The notes beneath the pieces were generated by a model. The model was not told the DNA's origin and searched no databases. It saw only the letters and a program-made list of their open reading frames with translations. From JBCDGZ01 sp038750655 (GTDB lineage: Bacteria > Bacteroidota > Bacteroidia > Chitinophagales > Saprospiraceae): a DNA stretch of 64,000 nt. The stretch covers positions 1-64,000 of the forward strand of contig JBCDGZ010000004.1 of assembly GCA_038750655.1 (NCBI GenBank), in the 5' to 3' direction. Below, piece by piece: positions 17,048-25,124 of this stretch. Every line of letters starts with the position of its first letter. Positions within the stretch are counted from its first letter, which is position 1. Position numbers and translations under genes: made by a program.

Positions 17048-18391
17048 CTAATTTTTGCAAAGTTCTTGTTCCAGTTGTTCTAAACTTTTGCCTTTGGTTT
17101 CGGGCATCATAAAAAGGACAAAGAGCAGTTGTAAAACCATGAAGCCGGCAAAGAAGGCAAAGATGGGCCAGGGATTATCGCCAAAAATACCTTCGTCTTT
17201 ATCCAAAAACAACGGCGTTAGCTGAGTGATTAACGCGGCGAAGACCCAGTGGGTACCGGAGCCAAAGGACTGCCCGAGCGCCCGTACCTGGGTGGGAAAA
17301 ATTTCGGAGATGAACACCCAAATCACTGCTCCCTGCCCGATGGCGTGCGAGGCGATGAACACCAGAATGAAGGTCAGCAAAAGACTGCTGTCGGCGCCCG
17401 TTTTGTAGGCATAGGCCACCATCGCCAGGCTGATGATATAGCCAATTGATCCCCACAGCATTAGCTGCCTGCGGCCCGCCCGGTCGATGAGGTACATCCC
17501 GAGCAGGGTGAAGACCAGGTTGACTGCGCCGATGGAGATGGCGTTAGAGAGCGACTCCTTACTGCCTAATCCTGCGATTTCTAGCAGCTCGGGAGCATAG
17601 TATAAGATGCAGTTAATGCCAGAGAGCTGATTGAAAAAGGCGAGGAGGAAGGCCAGGGTGATGGGCCAGGAGTAGCGGCCGCTCCAAAAGCCGGAGCGCT
17701 GTCCTTGGTTCAAAGAAGCCTTGATGGCGCTGATGGCCTCGTCGAGTTTTTGAATGCCCATAGCTGACAATACGCTTTTGGCTTCGGTCTCCTCTCCTTT
17801 TTGTAGGACCAGCCAGCGAGGGCTGTTGGGAATGCCGAGCACCATAACACAATAGATAATAGCAGGCAGGGCTTCGATGCCGAGCATCAATCGCCAATCC
17901 ACATTCGGTCCGCCTATTCCTTTGAGCAGATAGTTGCTGAAAAAGGCGACGAAAATCCCAAAGACAATCATAAACTGATAGCGGGCCACCAGTGCTCCCC
18001 GCTTATCCGCCGGTGCGATTTCGGAGAGGTAGGTCGGCGCAGCGACGCTAGAGGCCCCGACGCCCAGCCCCCCGATGAAGCGGAAGAAGGAGAAGCTGTA
18101 GGGATCAGGGGCCAGCCCGGAGCCCAGGGCCGATACCGCATAGAGCACACCGATCCAGAAGAGGGTCTTTTTGCGCCCAAATTTATCGCAAGGAATGCCT
18201 CCGAAGAGCGCACCAATCACCGTTCCCCATAGGGCCATCGCCATGATGAAGGTGCCGTGAAAGAAGGGGCTAGTGTTCCAGAGTTCCTTGATGGGCAGGT
18301 TAGCGCCAGAGATCACAACGGTATCGAAGCCAAAGAGAAAGCCGGCCAGGGCGACGGTGGCGGACCAATAGGAGATGCTGTGTTTTGCCAT
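17048..18391 (-). CDS. MFS sugar porter, probable fructose or sucrose uptake
   Basis: A 447-residue major facilitator of the sugar-porter subfamily with 12 helices. Hallmarks are FGFDTVVISGA in helix 1, DKFGRKKTL after helix 2, DRAGRRQLM after helix 8, and the C-terminal PETKGKSLEQLE. It lies 37 bp upstream of the GH32 gene on the same strand, which suggests transport of fructose or sucrose produced by that enzyme. The substrate is inferred from context. Confidence 0.92.
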   Translation of the reverse strand: MAKHSISYWSATVALAGFLFGFDTVVISGANLPIKELWNTSPFFHGTFIMAMALWGTVIGALFGGIPCDKFGRKKTLFWIGVLYAVSALGSGLAPDPYSFSFFRFIGGLGVGASSVAAPTYLSEIAPADKRGALVARYQFMIVFGIFVAFFSNYLLKGIGGPNVDWRLMLGIEALPAIIYCVMVLGIPNSPRWLVLQKGEETEAKSVLSAMGIQKLDEAISAIKASLNQGQRSGFWSGRYSWPITLAFLLAFFNQLSGINCILYYAPELLEIAGLGSKESLSNAISIGAVNLVFTLLGMYLIDRAGRRQLMLWGSIGYIISLAMVAYAYKTGADSSLLLTFILVFIASHAIGQGAVIWVFISEIFPTQVRALGQSFGSGTHWVFAALITQLTPLFLDKDEGIFGDNPWPIFAFFAGFMVLQLLFVLFMMPETKGKSLEQLEQELCKN

Positions 18392-18476
18392 AGTGGTAGG
18401 TTGGGTTTTCGTTGCTTTGATTGGGGATTGATGGTGTTAGGGTATAAATGTAGGAATATTTGTGGAGGGAGGGGAC

Positions 18477-19334
18477 TTAATAGAGGCAAGATGCTTTATC
18501 CCCCTTCAAATAATACGACCGATAATTCCTCGCCTTTTTATCCATACAACCACAAAGGTTCAGCAGCTCGATGCTTTTGAAATCAATCGGATGGCTCTCT
18601 GCCTGTATGGCGATGTAGCCCTCCCCGAGGGCCTGCCCATCTTTCTTGGCCTCCGGATCGAAGCCGTTAACGACCCCACCACCAATCGTAGGGTGGCGGT
18701 ATTCCAGCACCACCTGATCCTCCACCAAATATTGATGCAGCGAATCGCCCAGCACCAGTGCTTCTATCGTCACCCACTGATCACCGTGGAAGGTAGGAGC
18801 TGAGGAGTTGACGCAGTGGGTGGTCAAGAGGCTATCGCCCATTTCCACATGGGTGCCGGGTGTGCAGAGGTTGGCCGTCGGCCGCTCCCCTTCGCCATCA
18901 CCGCCAAGGAGCTGTAGCTCTAGAGAGATGGGAAAATCCTGTGGGATAGCCATACTCTGCGGAGATTGGCAGTGCAGCATTAAGCCATTGTTGCGAAAGG
19001 CCCAAGCTGGCCCGCCCGTCATCTGCTGCCCAACAAAGCGGTAGGTGGCCCGAAGGCGGTAGTAGGAGAAGGGGGTTTTGTAAAACAAATGGCCGAAGCC
19101 ATTATCGAAGGTATCGGTGGGGGCGTAGCGGACTTGTAAGAGACTATCTTCAACCCGAAAGATGTTGCGGTAATTATGGCCCAATTCATAGCCCGTGTAT
19201 TTGGCGGTCCAGTCGGTGAAATTATCACCGTCGAAGAGAGGGAGCCAGACTTCTTCGTTGGGGTCGGAAGAGGGGGCGCAGGCGTGGAGTAGCAAGAGGA
19301 GTAAGGCAGAGAGATAAAGAGGAAAGAGGCGCAT
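18477..19334 (-). CDS. DUF1080 (3-keto-disaccharide hydrolase-like) lipoprotein with Cys-rich tail
   Basis: A 285-residue lipoprotein: MRLFPLYLS begins a signal ending in the lipobox LLHAC. This start (19334) is preferred to an upstream Met at 19364 that only adds ten residues before the signal. The body is a DUF1080/LamG-like sandwich with PLFDGDNFTDWTAKY near the mature N terminus and GPAWAFRNNGLMLH and FHGDQWVTIEALV further on. Members are linked to 3-keto-glycoside hydrolysis. The C terminus has CGCMDKKARNY followed by GDKASCLY, resembling the GCTDPxAxNY...DGSCxY tails seen in Bacteroidota exported proteins. It precedes the sugar porter by 85 bp and may belong to the same sugar module. 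Confidence 0.82.
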   Translation of the reverse strand: MRLFPLYLSALLLLLLHACAPSSDPNEEVWLPLFDGDNFTDWTAKYTGYELGHNYRNIFRVEDSLLQVRYAPTDTFDNGFGHLFYKTPFSYYRLRATYRFVGQQMTGGPAWAFRNNGLMLHCQSPQSMAIPQDFPISLELQLLGGDGEGERPTANLCTPGTHVEMGDSLLTTHCVNSSAPTFHGDQWVTIEALVLGDSLHQYLVEDQVVLEYRHPTIGGGVVNGFDPEAKKDGQALGEGYIAIQAESHPIDFKSIELLNLCGCMDKKARNYRSYYLKGDKASCLY

Positions 19335-19455
19335 AATTTTACAGTTACTGGGTGCAGTTCGCACAAGGGATTGAGCACTCGTTTTTGAGATTAATTATTG
19401 GTAAACTGTTTAAGTAATTGCTGATCAGAAACTAAGGTAATGGCGGCCACGAAGA

Positions 19456-19530
19456 TTAGGTATAGGAGATACCTAGTATTGGTTAGTACACTAACAATAT
19501 TAGGTAGGGTCATTAGACAATCTTAGGTAT
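19456..19530 (+). promoter_or_regulatory. Cluster of TTAGGTA motifs upstream of the haem operon
   Basis: TTAGGTA(T) occurs in direct orientation at 19456-19463, 19500-19506 and 19523-19530. An inverted copy creates TAGGTAT-N5-ATACCTA at 19457-19475. A separate inverted repeat GTTAGT-AC-ACTAAC lies at 19482-19495. Such density in 75 bp of non-coding DNA just upstream of the first haem gene suggests binding sites for a transcription factor, but none is identified. Confidence 0.4.
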
Positions 19531-19533
19531 TTG

Positions 19534-19586
19534 TTTAGATTTATTCTAAATAAATTTAGAACTAGGCTCAATATCTCATAAATTTG
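19534..19586 (+). promoter_or_regulatory. Candidate promoter and operator of the haem uptake operon
   Basis: TAAATTTG at 19579-19586 matches the Bacteroidota -7 consensus TAnnTTTG exactly, 41 bp before the first start codon. Just upstream, three alternating half-sites TTTAGA (19534), TTCTAAA (19544) and TTTAGAA (19555) form overlapping inverted repeats, an arrangement expected of a Fur-like or other iron/haem repressor. No convincing -33 TTG element was seen. Iron regulation is inferred from the operon content. Confidence 0.4.
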
Positions 19587-19627
19587 CCAACGAAGAAAAA
19601 ATTACTCAATATAACTTACAAATAACT

Positions 19628-20902
19628 ATGAAAAAAATTGTTTACATAATCGTTTCCCTCTTCTTTTTTCAGCAGTTTGCTATGGCTCAACAAGAGTTCG
19701 ATCAGCCTTCTGTGGCTAAAGATTACCAAGAGCGTACTTTCTACCGTGTACAGGATGGAAGTATGGTTTCTCACGATCATACAACCTGGGATATTGCCTT
19801 CGGTCTAGGGATGTTCGATCTAGGCATTTTTATCAATGAAGCCGCCGGACTTTCCTTTACCAACCCTTACCCAGAAGTCGAGCTTTATGTCACTACGGGT
19901 ACGGACTATGACAATGCCGATACTATGGGCATGACCCGTATTTTCAATGACGATGTTTCTTGGGCAGAAGGTGCCTTCAACCATGTGAAGAATTCTGAGA
20001 GTCCTCTGGATTTTGGTTGGGGAGATTACGATGGCCAGAACAATGTAGTCAATGGAACTCGTGTTTTTGCTGTCAAACTCAGAAGTGGGGTTTACAAGAA
20101 AATCGAGATTCAATCATTGATTGGTGGAGTGTATTCTTTCCGCTATGCCAATTTGGATGGTAGCAATGAGGTGACACAGACAATCAACAAATCAAATTAT
20201 GCAGGTAAATCATTGGTCTACTACTCATTGGAAAATGATATGATCATGGATCAGGAGCCTGACAACTGGGATTTTGTCTTCACTCGCTACGTAACGACGC
20301 TTGCTGCTCCTGGCGGTGGTTTCCTCGATTATAGAGTGACAGGTCTGGTCAGTAATGCTGGAGTAAGTGTTGCGCAGGCAGATGGTATTGACATCAATAC
20401 AGTTGATCACAACGATTACGAAAGTGCCTATGTTGATTCTCTGCTGGCCATTGGTCACGACTGGAAAATCTTCGGTGGTGGCTGGTCGATCGCTCCAAAT
20501 CGGGTTTACTTTGTCAAAACCACTGATGATGAAATTTGGAGACTGCGCTTTATCGACTTTGAAGGTTCTTCAACTGGTGTAACAACTTTGGAGCGTACTT
20601 TCGAATCAGAAGTTACTTCTGTAGTTGATCCTGAGGCCTTTGATCACTTGAGCACCTTTAATGTTTTCCCTAACCCTGCATCAGACCTTACCTATGTTTC
20701 TTTTGACGTTAATACCAGCCTTCGTACGGCTGAGTTGAGACTGGTCAATACACTGGGTCAAGTGATAATCAATCGTCAGGTGGGTATTCAGAATGGCTTT
20801 AACGTGAAAGAAGTACCGGTCAGCCAGTTGCCTTCTGGAATGTACCACGTTACATTGACGGTTGGTAATGATTTGATTACGCAGCCATTGATGGTAAAAT
20901 AA
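19628..20902 (+). CDS. HmuY-like haem-binding protein with type IX secretion sorting domain
   Basis: A 424-residue exported protein. It has a signal peptide (about residues 1-20, ending AMAQQ), a HmuY-type beta-rich domain (TTWDIAFG, the repeated NWDFVFTRY, and YFVKTTDDEIWRLRF), and a C-terminal type IX sorting domain beginning FNVFPNPASD and ending in GMYHVTLTVGNDLI. HmuY proteins capture haem at the cell surface and pass it to a TonB-dependent receptor. Here the sorting domain implies secretion through the outer membrane and surface anchoring. It is the first gene of the haem operon and is followed 10 bp later by the HmuT-like protein. The haem ligands cannot be assigned with confidence. 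Confidence 0.82.
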   Translation: MKKIVYIIVSLFFFQQFAMAQQEFDQPSVAKDYQERTFYRVQDGSMVSHDHTTWDIAFGLGMFDLGIFINEAAGLSFTNPYPEVELYVTTGTDYDNADTMGMTRIFNDDVSWAEGAFNHVKNSESPLDFGWGDYDGQNNVVNGTRVFAVKLRSGVYKKIEIQSLIGGVYSFRYANLDGSNEVTQTINKSNYAGKSLVYYSLENDMIMDQEPDNWDFVFTRYVTTLAAPGGGFLDYRVTGLVSNAGVSVAQADGIDINTVDHNDYESAYVDSLLAIGHDWKIFGGGWSIAPNRVYFVKTTDDEIWRLRFIDFEGSSTGVTTLERTFESEVTSVVDPEAFDHLSTFNVFPNPASDLTYVSFDVNTSLRTAELRLVNTLGQVIINRQVGIQNGFNVKEVPVSQLPSGMYHVTLTVGNDLITQPLMVK

Positions 20903-20912
20903 GAGATAGTTG

Positions 20913-21818
20913 ATGAAAAATTATTTGAATTTTTTTTATATTTTAGGATTGCTGTGCTTTATGACGGCTTGCCAACAATCTGGAACTTCGGAGGCGACAG
21001 CTGAAGAGGCGAAAGGAGAGCAGGCGAAGCCAGACATAGAGCGAATCATTTCGCTAAGCGGCCTTTTGACAGAAGTACTGTATGAGTTGGGGCATTTGGA
21101 TAAAATTGTCGGTCGGGATATAACTAGTACTTATCCCAGCGAGATGCAGGAGATTACTAGCTTGGGGCATGTTTCCCAGCTGAATACCGAGGGCATCATA
21201 TCCCTTAATCCACAGCTTATCTTTGTTGAAGATCAGCAGATCAAGCAGCAAACCGATGTTTTCGATCAACTTAGAAATGCTGGAATCGAAGTCGTAGTGG
21301 TACCGGTTTCCAGACATTTTGATAACTCGATTAAGGCGGCAAATGTGATTAAGAGTCACTTGCCGACGGAAGATAAAAGGATTGAAAGTTTAAATCGACA
21401 AATCATAGCAGACAGCGTCAAGCTGTCTGCTACTTTAGCCGATTTCGACAATCGTCCGAAAGTACTTTTTATTTATGCTCGCGGAGCTGGCCGTCTACTG
21501 GTAGCCGGTACGAACACTTCGGCCTCTGCGGTTATTGAAAAATCAGGAGGGCAGAATGCTATTCAGTCCTTCGAAGGATTCAAGACTATGACGCCGGAAT
21601 CACTGGTGGAAGCGTCTCCTGAGGTGATCCTGATGTTCAGCAGTGGCCTGGCCAGTTTGGACGGAAAAGAAGGTTTGGGACAGATCCCTGGGATCAAGCA
21701 AACCCCGGCCTACAAGAACAGCCGCATTGTGGCTATGGATGGCCACTACCTCACGGCCTTCGGCCCCCGTGCCGGCCAAGCCGCTCTCGAACTGGCTCAG
21801 AGCATACACCAACAGTAG
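20913..21818 (+). CDS. hmuT: Haem ABC transporter substrate-binding lipoprotein
   Basis: A 301-residue periplasmic-binding protein of the BtuF/HmuT class III fold. The ATG at 20913 is taken; a TTG one codon earlier is unlikely. The signal ends in the lipobox FMTAC. Motifs IISLSGLLTEVLYELG, VGRDITSTYP and IISLNPQLIFVED match the family's first lobe, and IARGAG-like text (FIYARGAGRLLVAGT) starts the second. It delivers haem to the HmuUV importer encoded directly downstream. Confidence 0.9.
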   Translation: MKNYLNFFYILGLLCFMTACQQSGTSEATAEEAKGEQAKPDIERIISLSGLLTEVLYELGHLDKIVGRDITSTYPSEMQEITSLGHVSQLNTEGIISLNPQLIFVEDQQIKQQTDVFDQLRNAGIEVVVVPVSRHFDNSIKAANVIKSHLPTEDKRIESLNRQIIADSVKLSATLADFDNRPKVLFIYARGAGRLLVAGTNTSASAVIEKSGGQNAIQSFEGFKTMTPESLVEASPEVILMFSSGLASLDGKEGLGQIPGIKQTPAYKNSRIVAMDGHYLTAFGPRAGQAALELAQSIHQQ

Positions 21819-21844
21819 TGCAAATTATTTAGTGACAAATAGAT

Positions 21845-22873
21845 ATGGATAGATTGAAAATTTGCCTTAGCCTTCCGGCGCTGCTCCTTATTTTGTTTAT
21901 CTCAGCAGGAGCAGCTTTGTTTTTCGGTGCCTATTCTATGAGCCTAACGGAAGCCCTAACGGCACTTTTTCAATCCCATAATGAAGCGACTCACTTTTTG
22001 ATGCTGCACATCCGCCTGCCTCGCATCATCATGGCCGCACTTGTCGGTGCTGGCCTTGCGGTATCCGGTACGGCCATCCAGGGCCTCTTCCGCAATCCCC
22101 TAGCCGATCAAACCCTGATCGGCGTTACCAGTGGAGCTATGCTTTTTGCGGTGCTCTCCATTGTATTTTTTGGATCAATAATCGCTGCATTAGCTCCCTT
22201 TCTCGCTCAAGCCTCGGTCGCCATCTTCGCCTTCCTCGGCGGCCTACTGACCACCTACCTGGTCTACATCCTTTCGCGGCGGCAGGGTAAAACCAACGTT
22301 GTTACCATGCTGCTGGCCGGCATTGCCATCACCGCTTTTGCGGGGGCCATCACTGGTATATTTATTTACCTTTCTGATGACCAGCAACTGCGCGACATTA
22401 CCTTTTGGAGCCTCGGTAGTTTCAGCGGTGCGAATTGGATACAAGTAAGCATCCTGGTTCCGATTGTTGGCGTAGGTACGATTTTGCTGATGCGCTACGC
22501 CAAAGCCCTTAACGCTATTCTGCTAGGCGAAGGAGAAGCCTACTACCTTGGAGTACCCGTCGAAAAGGTTAAGACTCGTACGATTTTGCTGACGGCATTG
22601 ATTGTGGGAGTTTGCATTTCCATGACGGGTATCATCGGTTTTGTTGGTCTGATCATTCCGCATTTTCTACGCCTGCTCAAAGGTACCGATTACAGATATT
22701 TACTGAGAAGTACGCCTCTGGTAGGAGCCATCTTCTTGGTCCTTGCTGATACGCTGGCCCGAACAATCATTGCCCCCGCCGAGTTACCTATAGGTATCTT
22801 AACAGCAATGGTTGGGGCGCCCTTTTTTCTCTGGCTTTTGACCCAACGTCAAAACAAAAGAATGGCCATATGA
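21845..22873 (+). CDS. hmuU: Haem ABC transporter permease, FecCD family
   Basis: A 342-residue inner-membrane permease with about 9-10 helices. FecCD family motifs are RLPRIIMAALVGAGLAVSG, GLFRNPLADQTLIGVTSGA, and GIIGFVGLIIPHFLR, the last forming the coupling region for the ATPase. The stop overlaps the start of the ATPase gene by 4 bp. It forms the membrane channel for haem import with HmuV. Confidence 0.93.
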   Translation: MDRLKICLSLPALLLILFISAGAALFFGAYSMSLTEALTALFQSHNEATHFLMLHIRLPRIIMAALVGAGLAVSGTAIQGLFRNPLADQTLIGVTSGAMLFAVLSIVFFGSIIAALAPFLAQASVAIFAFLGGLLTTYLVYILSRRQGKTNVVTMLLAGIAITAFAGAITGIFIYLSDDQQLRDITFWSLGSFSGANWIQVSILVPIVGVGTILLMRYAKALNAILLGEGEAYYLGVPVEKVKTRTILLTALIVGVCISMTGIIGFVGLIIPHFLRLLKGTDYRYLLRSTPLVGAIFLVLADTLARTIIAPAELPIGILTAMVGAPFFLWLLTQRQNKRMAI

Positions 22874-23718
22874 TTAATGTAGCGCATATTAAGGTGAAAA
22901 AGGGCCGCACAGAAATCTTGAAGGAGGCCACCTTCCGCATTGAGCCGGGTAAGATTACGGTAGTGGTGGGGAAAAATGGCGCTGGAAAGTCTACGATGCT
23001 GGAAGCCCTCACCGGCAGCAATCCCCTGAGTGGTGGATCGATTCATTGGGAGGGAGAAGCAATGGAAAAGATGAGCAGCAAGACGATGGCTATACGCCGG
23101 GCAGTGCTCTCGCAAAGTGTTAAAATAAGTTTCTCGCTCCGCGTCGGTGAATTGGTGGAGATGGGGACCTATGTTTCTGATGAACCACTTCCACAGATCA
23201 AGATCGATAGTCTGATCAAAAGCGCCCTACAGGAAGTGGAGATGCAAGACTTTATCGACCGCGATTTTACGACGCTCTCCGGTGGAGAGCAAAAGCGGGT
23301 GCTATTGGCCAAATGCATCGCGCAGCTCAACTGCTGCTGCTGGTCCAATGTCAATAAATACCTCTTCCTCGACGAGCCTACGGCTAATTTGGACGTGGAA
23401 CAACAGTTCAAACTCATTGAACTGGTGCGAAAGCTAGTACGACGGCGCAACGTCGGTGTCTTTGCCGTTTTGCACGACATCAACCTCGCCGCTCAGTTTG
23501 CCGATGAAATACTGATGCTCAGAGATGGACGAATCATCAAGAAAGGAAGCCCTCAGGACATTCTCACTCCCGAAAATATTAAAGAAACCTTCGATATTCG
23601 AGCCATCGTAACCCCTCATCCCGTGTTCGGTTGCCCGCATATCACTACTTTACCAAAGCACATCTCGGAATCATCTATATCATCTTTCACAAAAAAATCA
23701 ATCTCTTATGAAAAGTAA
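22870..23718 (+). CDS. hmuV: Haem ABC transporter ATP-binding protein
   Basis: A 282-residue ABC ATPase. Walker A GKNGAGKS is at residues 34-41, the signature LSGGEQKR near 137-144, and Walker B LFLDEPTANLD near 163-173, with the switch His in VLHDINLAA. Between the signature and Walker B there is an unusual Cys-rich segment (LNCCCWSNVNK). The stop overlaps the start of the haem-degrading protein gene by 11 bp. It powers haem import through HmuU. Confidence 0.93.
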   Translation: MINVAHIKVKKGRTEILKEATFRIEPGKITVVVGKNGAGKSTMLEALTGSNPLSGGSIHWEGEAMEKMSSKTMAIRRAVLSQSVKISFSLRVGELVEMGTYVSDEPLPQIKIDSLIKSALQEVEMQDFIDRDFTTLSGGEQKRVLLAKCIAQLNCCCWSNVNKYLFLDEPTANLDVEQQFKLIELVRKLVRRRNVGVFAVLHDINLAAQFADEILMLRDGRIIKKGSPQDILTPENIKETFDIRAIVTPHPVFGCPHITTLPKHISESSISSFTKKSISYEK

Positions 23719-24769
23719 TGATTTGCTCCAACGACTGTCTGCCCTAAAAGAAGCGGAGCCCAAACTCAGAAACCGCGATTTAGCCAATCGATTGAACATC
23801 AGCGAAGCAGAGCTGCTGACGCTCTCTCTTGGTGAAAATGTAACCCGGCTGGAAGGAGACTGGAAGCAACTGCTGATTGACCTCAAAGCTATGGGCTATG
23901 TGATGGGATTGACGCGCAACGAAAACTGTGTGCACGAACGCAAAGGAGTGTACGATAACATCACCTTTTATAAAGGGCCCCACAATATGGGCGTAGCCGT
24001 TAATCCCGATATTGACCTGCGCTTTTTTATGAATGAGTGGAAATATGGCCTGGCGGTGGTTATGGAGCGGAAGGGAGGCCGAAAGCTTTATTCTTTTCAG
24101 TTCTTCAACCAAAGAGGAGAGGCTGTTCACAAGGTCTTTTCTACTCCTAAATCCAATGTCGAAGCCTACCACGAGCTGCTGCAAAAGTACACGGCCAAGG
24201 AGCAGGTATTCATTGATGATGTTGATCACTCGTCGGTGGAGCCGAAGGCATCTACGCCGGATAGCGAAATTGACGTAGAAGGCTTTCAGCAGGCCTGGCG
24301 AGATTTGAAAGATACCCATGACTTTTTTGGCCTACTCAGAAAATATAAAGTTGATCGCACTCAAGGATTTCGATTGGCCCCAGAGGGCTTCACCGAGCGG
24401 GTAGATAATAATATGGTCGTGCAGACCTTGGAGAAGGCAGCCGTTGATAAGGTGCCCATCATGTGTTTTGTCCACAGCAAGGGTTGCATCCAAATCCACA
24501 CCGGGCCAGTGAAAAACCTCAAATTTTATGGCGACTGGTATAATGTACTGGACCCCGCCTTTAACCTACACCTGAATCTACCGAAAGTGGCAGAAACCTG
24601 GGTCGTCAAAAAACCGACCGACGATGGTATTGTTAGCAGCGTAGAATTGTTTGATGAAAATGGTGATCTGATCGTCTATTTCTTCGGAGCTAGAAAACCT
24701 GGTCGTCCTGAACTCCAAGCTTGGAGAGATATTATTGACGAAGCATCATCATTAGTTAAAACTTCTTAA
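23708..24769 (+). CDS. hmuS: HmuS/ChuS-like haem-utilisation protein
   Basis: A 353-residue cytoplasmic protein with the internal duplication of the HemS/ChuS/HmuS family. The first half begins LKEAEPKLRNRDLANRLNIS and contains LMGYVMGLTRNENCVHE-like text. The second half contains VPIMCFVHSKGCIQIHTG and GDWYNVLDPAFNLHL, typical of the haem-binding C-terminal repeat. Family members sequester or break open imported haem. It overlaps hmuV by 11 bp, consistent with one operon. Confidence 0.9.
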   Translation: MKSNDLLQRLSALKEAEPKLRNRDLANRLNISEAELLTLSLGENVTRLEGDWKQLLIDLKAMGYVMGLTRNENCVHERKGVYDNITFYKGPHNMGVAVNPDIDLRFFMNEWKYGLAVVMERKGGRKLYSFQFFNQRGEAVHKVFSTPKSNVEAYHELLQKYTAKEQVFIDDVDHSSVEPKASTPDSEIDVEGFQQAWRDLKDTHDFFGLLRKYKVDRTQGFRLAPEGFTERVDNNMVVQTLEKAAVDKVPIMCFVHSKGCIQIHTGPVKNLKFYGDWYNVLDPAFNLHLNLPKVAETWVVKKPTDDGIVSSVELFDENGDLIVYFFGARKPGRPELQAWRDIIDEASSLVKTS

Positions 24770-24780
24770 TTCAAAGACGA

Positions 24781-25104
24781 ATGTGCAAATATAGTATTCT
24801 GGCCCAAAGCAAAGACGCGTACATACGCTATTGTCACTGTTGTAAGACCTACACAGTGACCTTCAATAATTTGCTGATGAATTTTGCGCCCTCCGGGCTC
24901 AGTGATTTCAAAGCACACCTGACGGCTTGCTATGAAGCGAATGTCCGGGATCACTGTGAAGAGCACCGTGGGGTCAGAGATATTACCTTTAGCACACGTC
25001 TGGACGGCCTCAGCTTTCTTTTTTCGACCCAAGAGGTCGGAGAGCTGTTGTCGCTGATCCAGCAAGCACAACTCAGCGAGCTGCTTGTGGAAGAAATTAA
25101 ATAA
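24781..25104 (+). CDS. Small conserved-looking protein of unknown function in the haem operon
   Basis: A 107-residue soluble protein without signal peptide. It starts MCKYSILAQSKDAYIRYCHCCKTY, carrying a CHCC cluster and further Cys and His residues (ACYEANVRDHCEEHRG) that could bind metal or haem. The rest is mixed alpha/beta in character. It lies 11 bp after hmuS and 2 bp before the receptor gene, so it is firmly part of the operon. I recall short Bacteroidota proteins of this kind (possibly DUF6686) but cannot confirm a family. Confidence 0.7.
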   Translation: MCKYSILAQSKDAYIRYCHCCKTYTVTFNNLLMNFAPSGLSDFKAHLTACYEANVRDHCEEHRGVRDITFSTRLDGLSFLFSTQEVGELLSLIQQAQLSELLVEEIK

Positions 25105-25124
25105 TCATGTTACCCTCCCTTACT

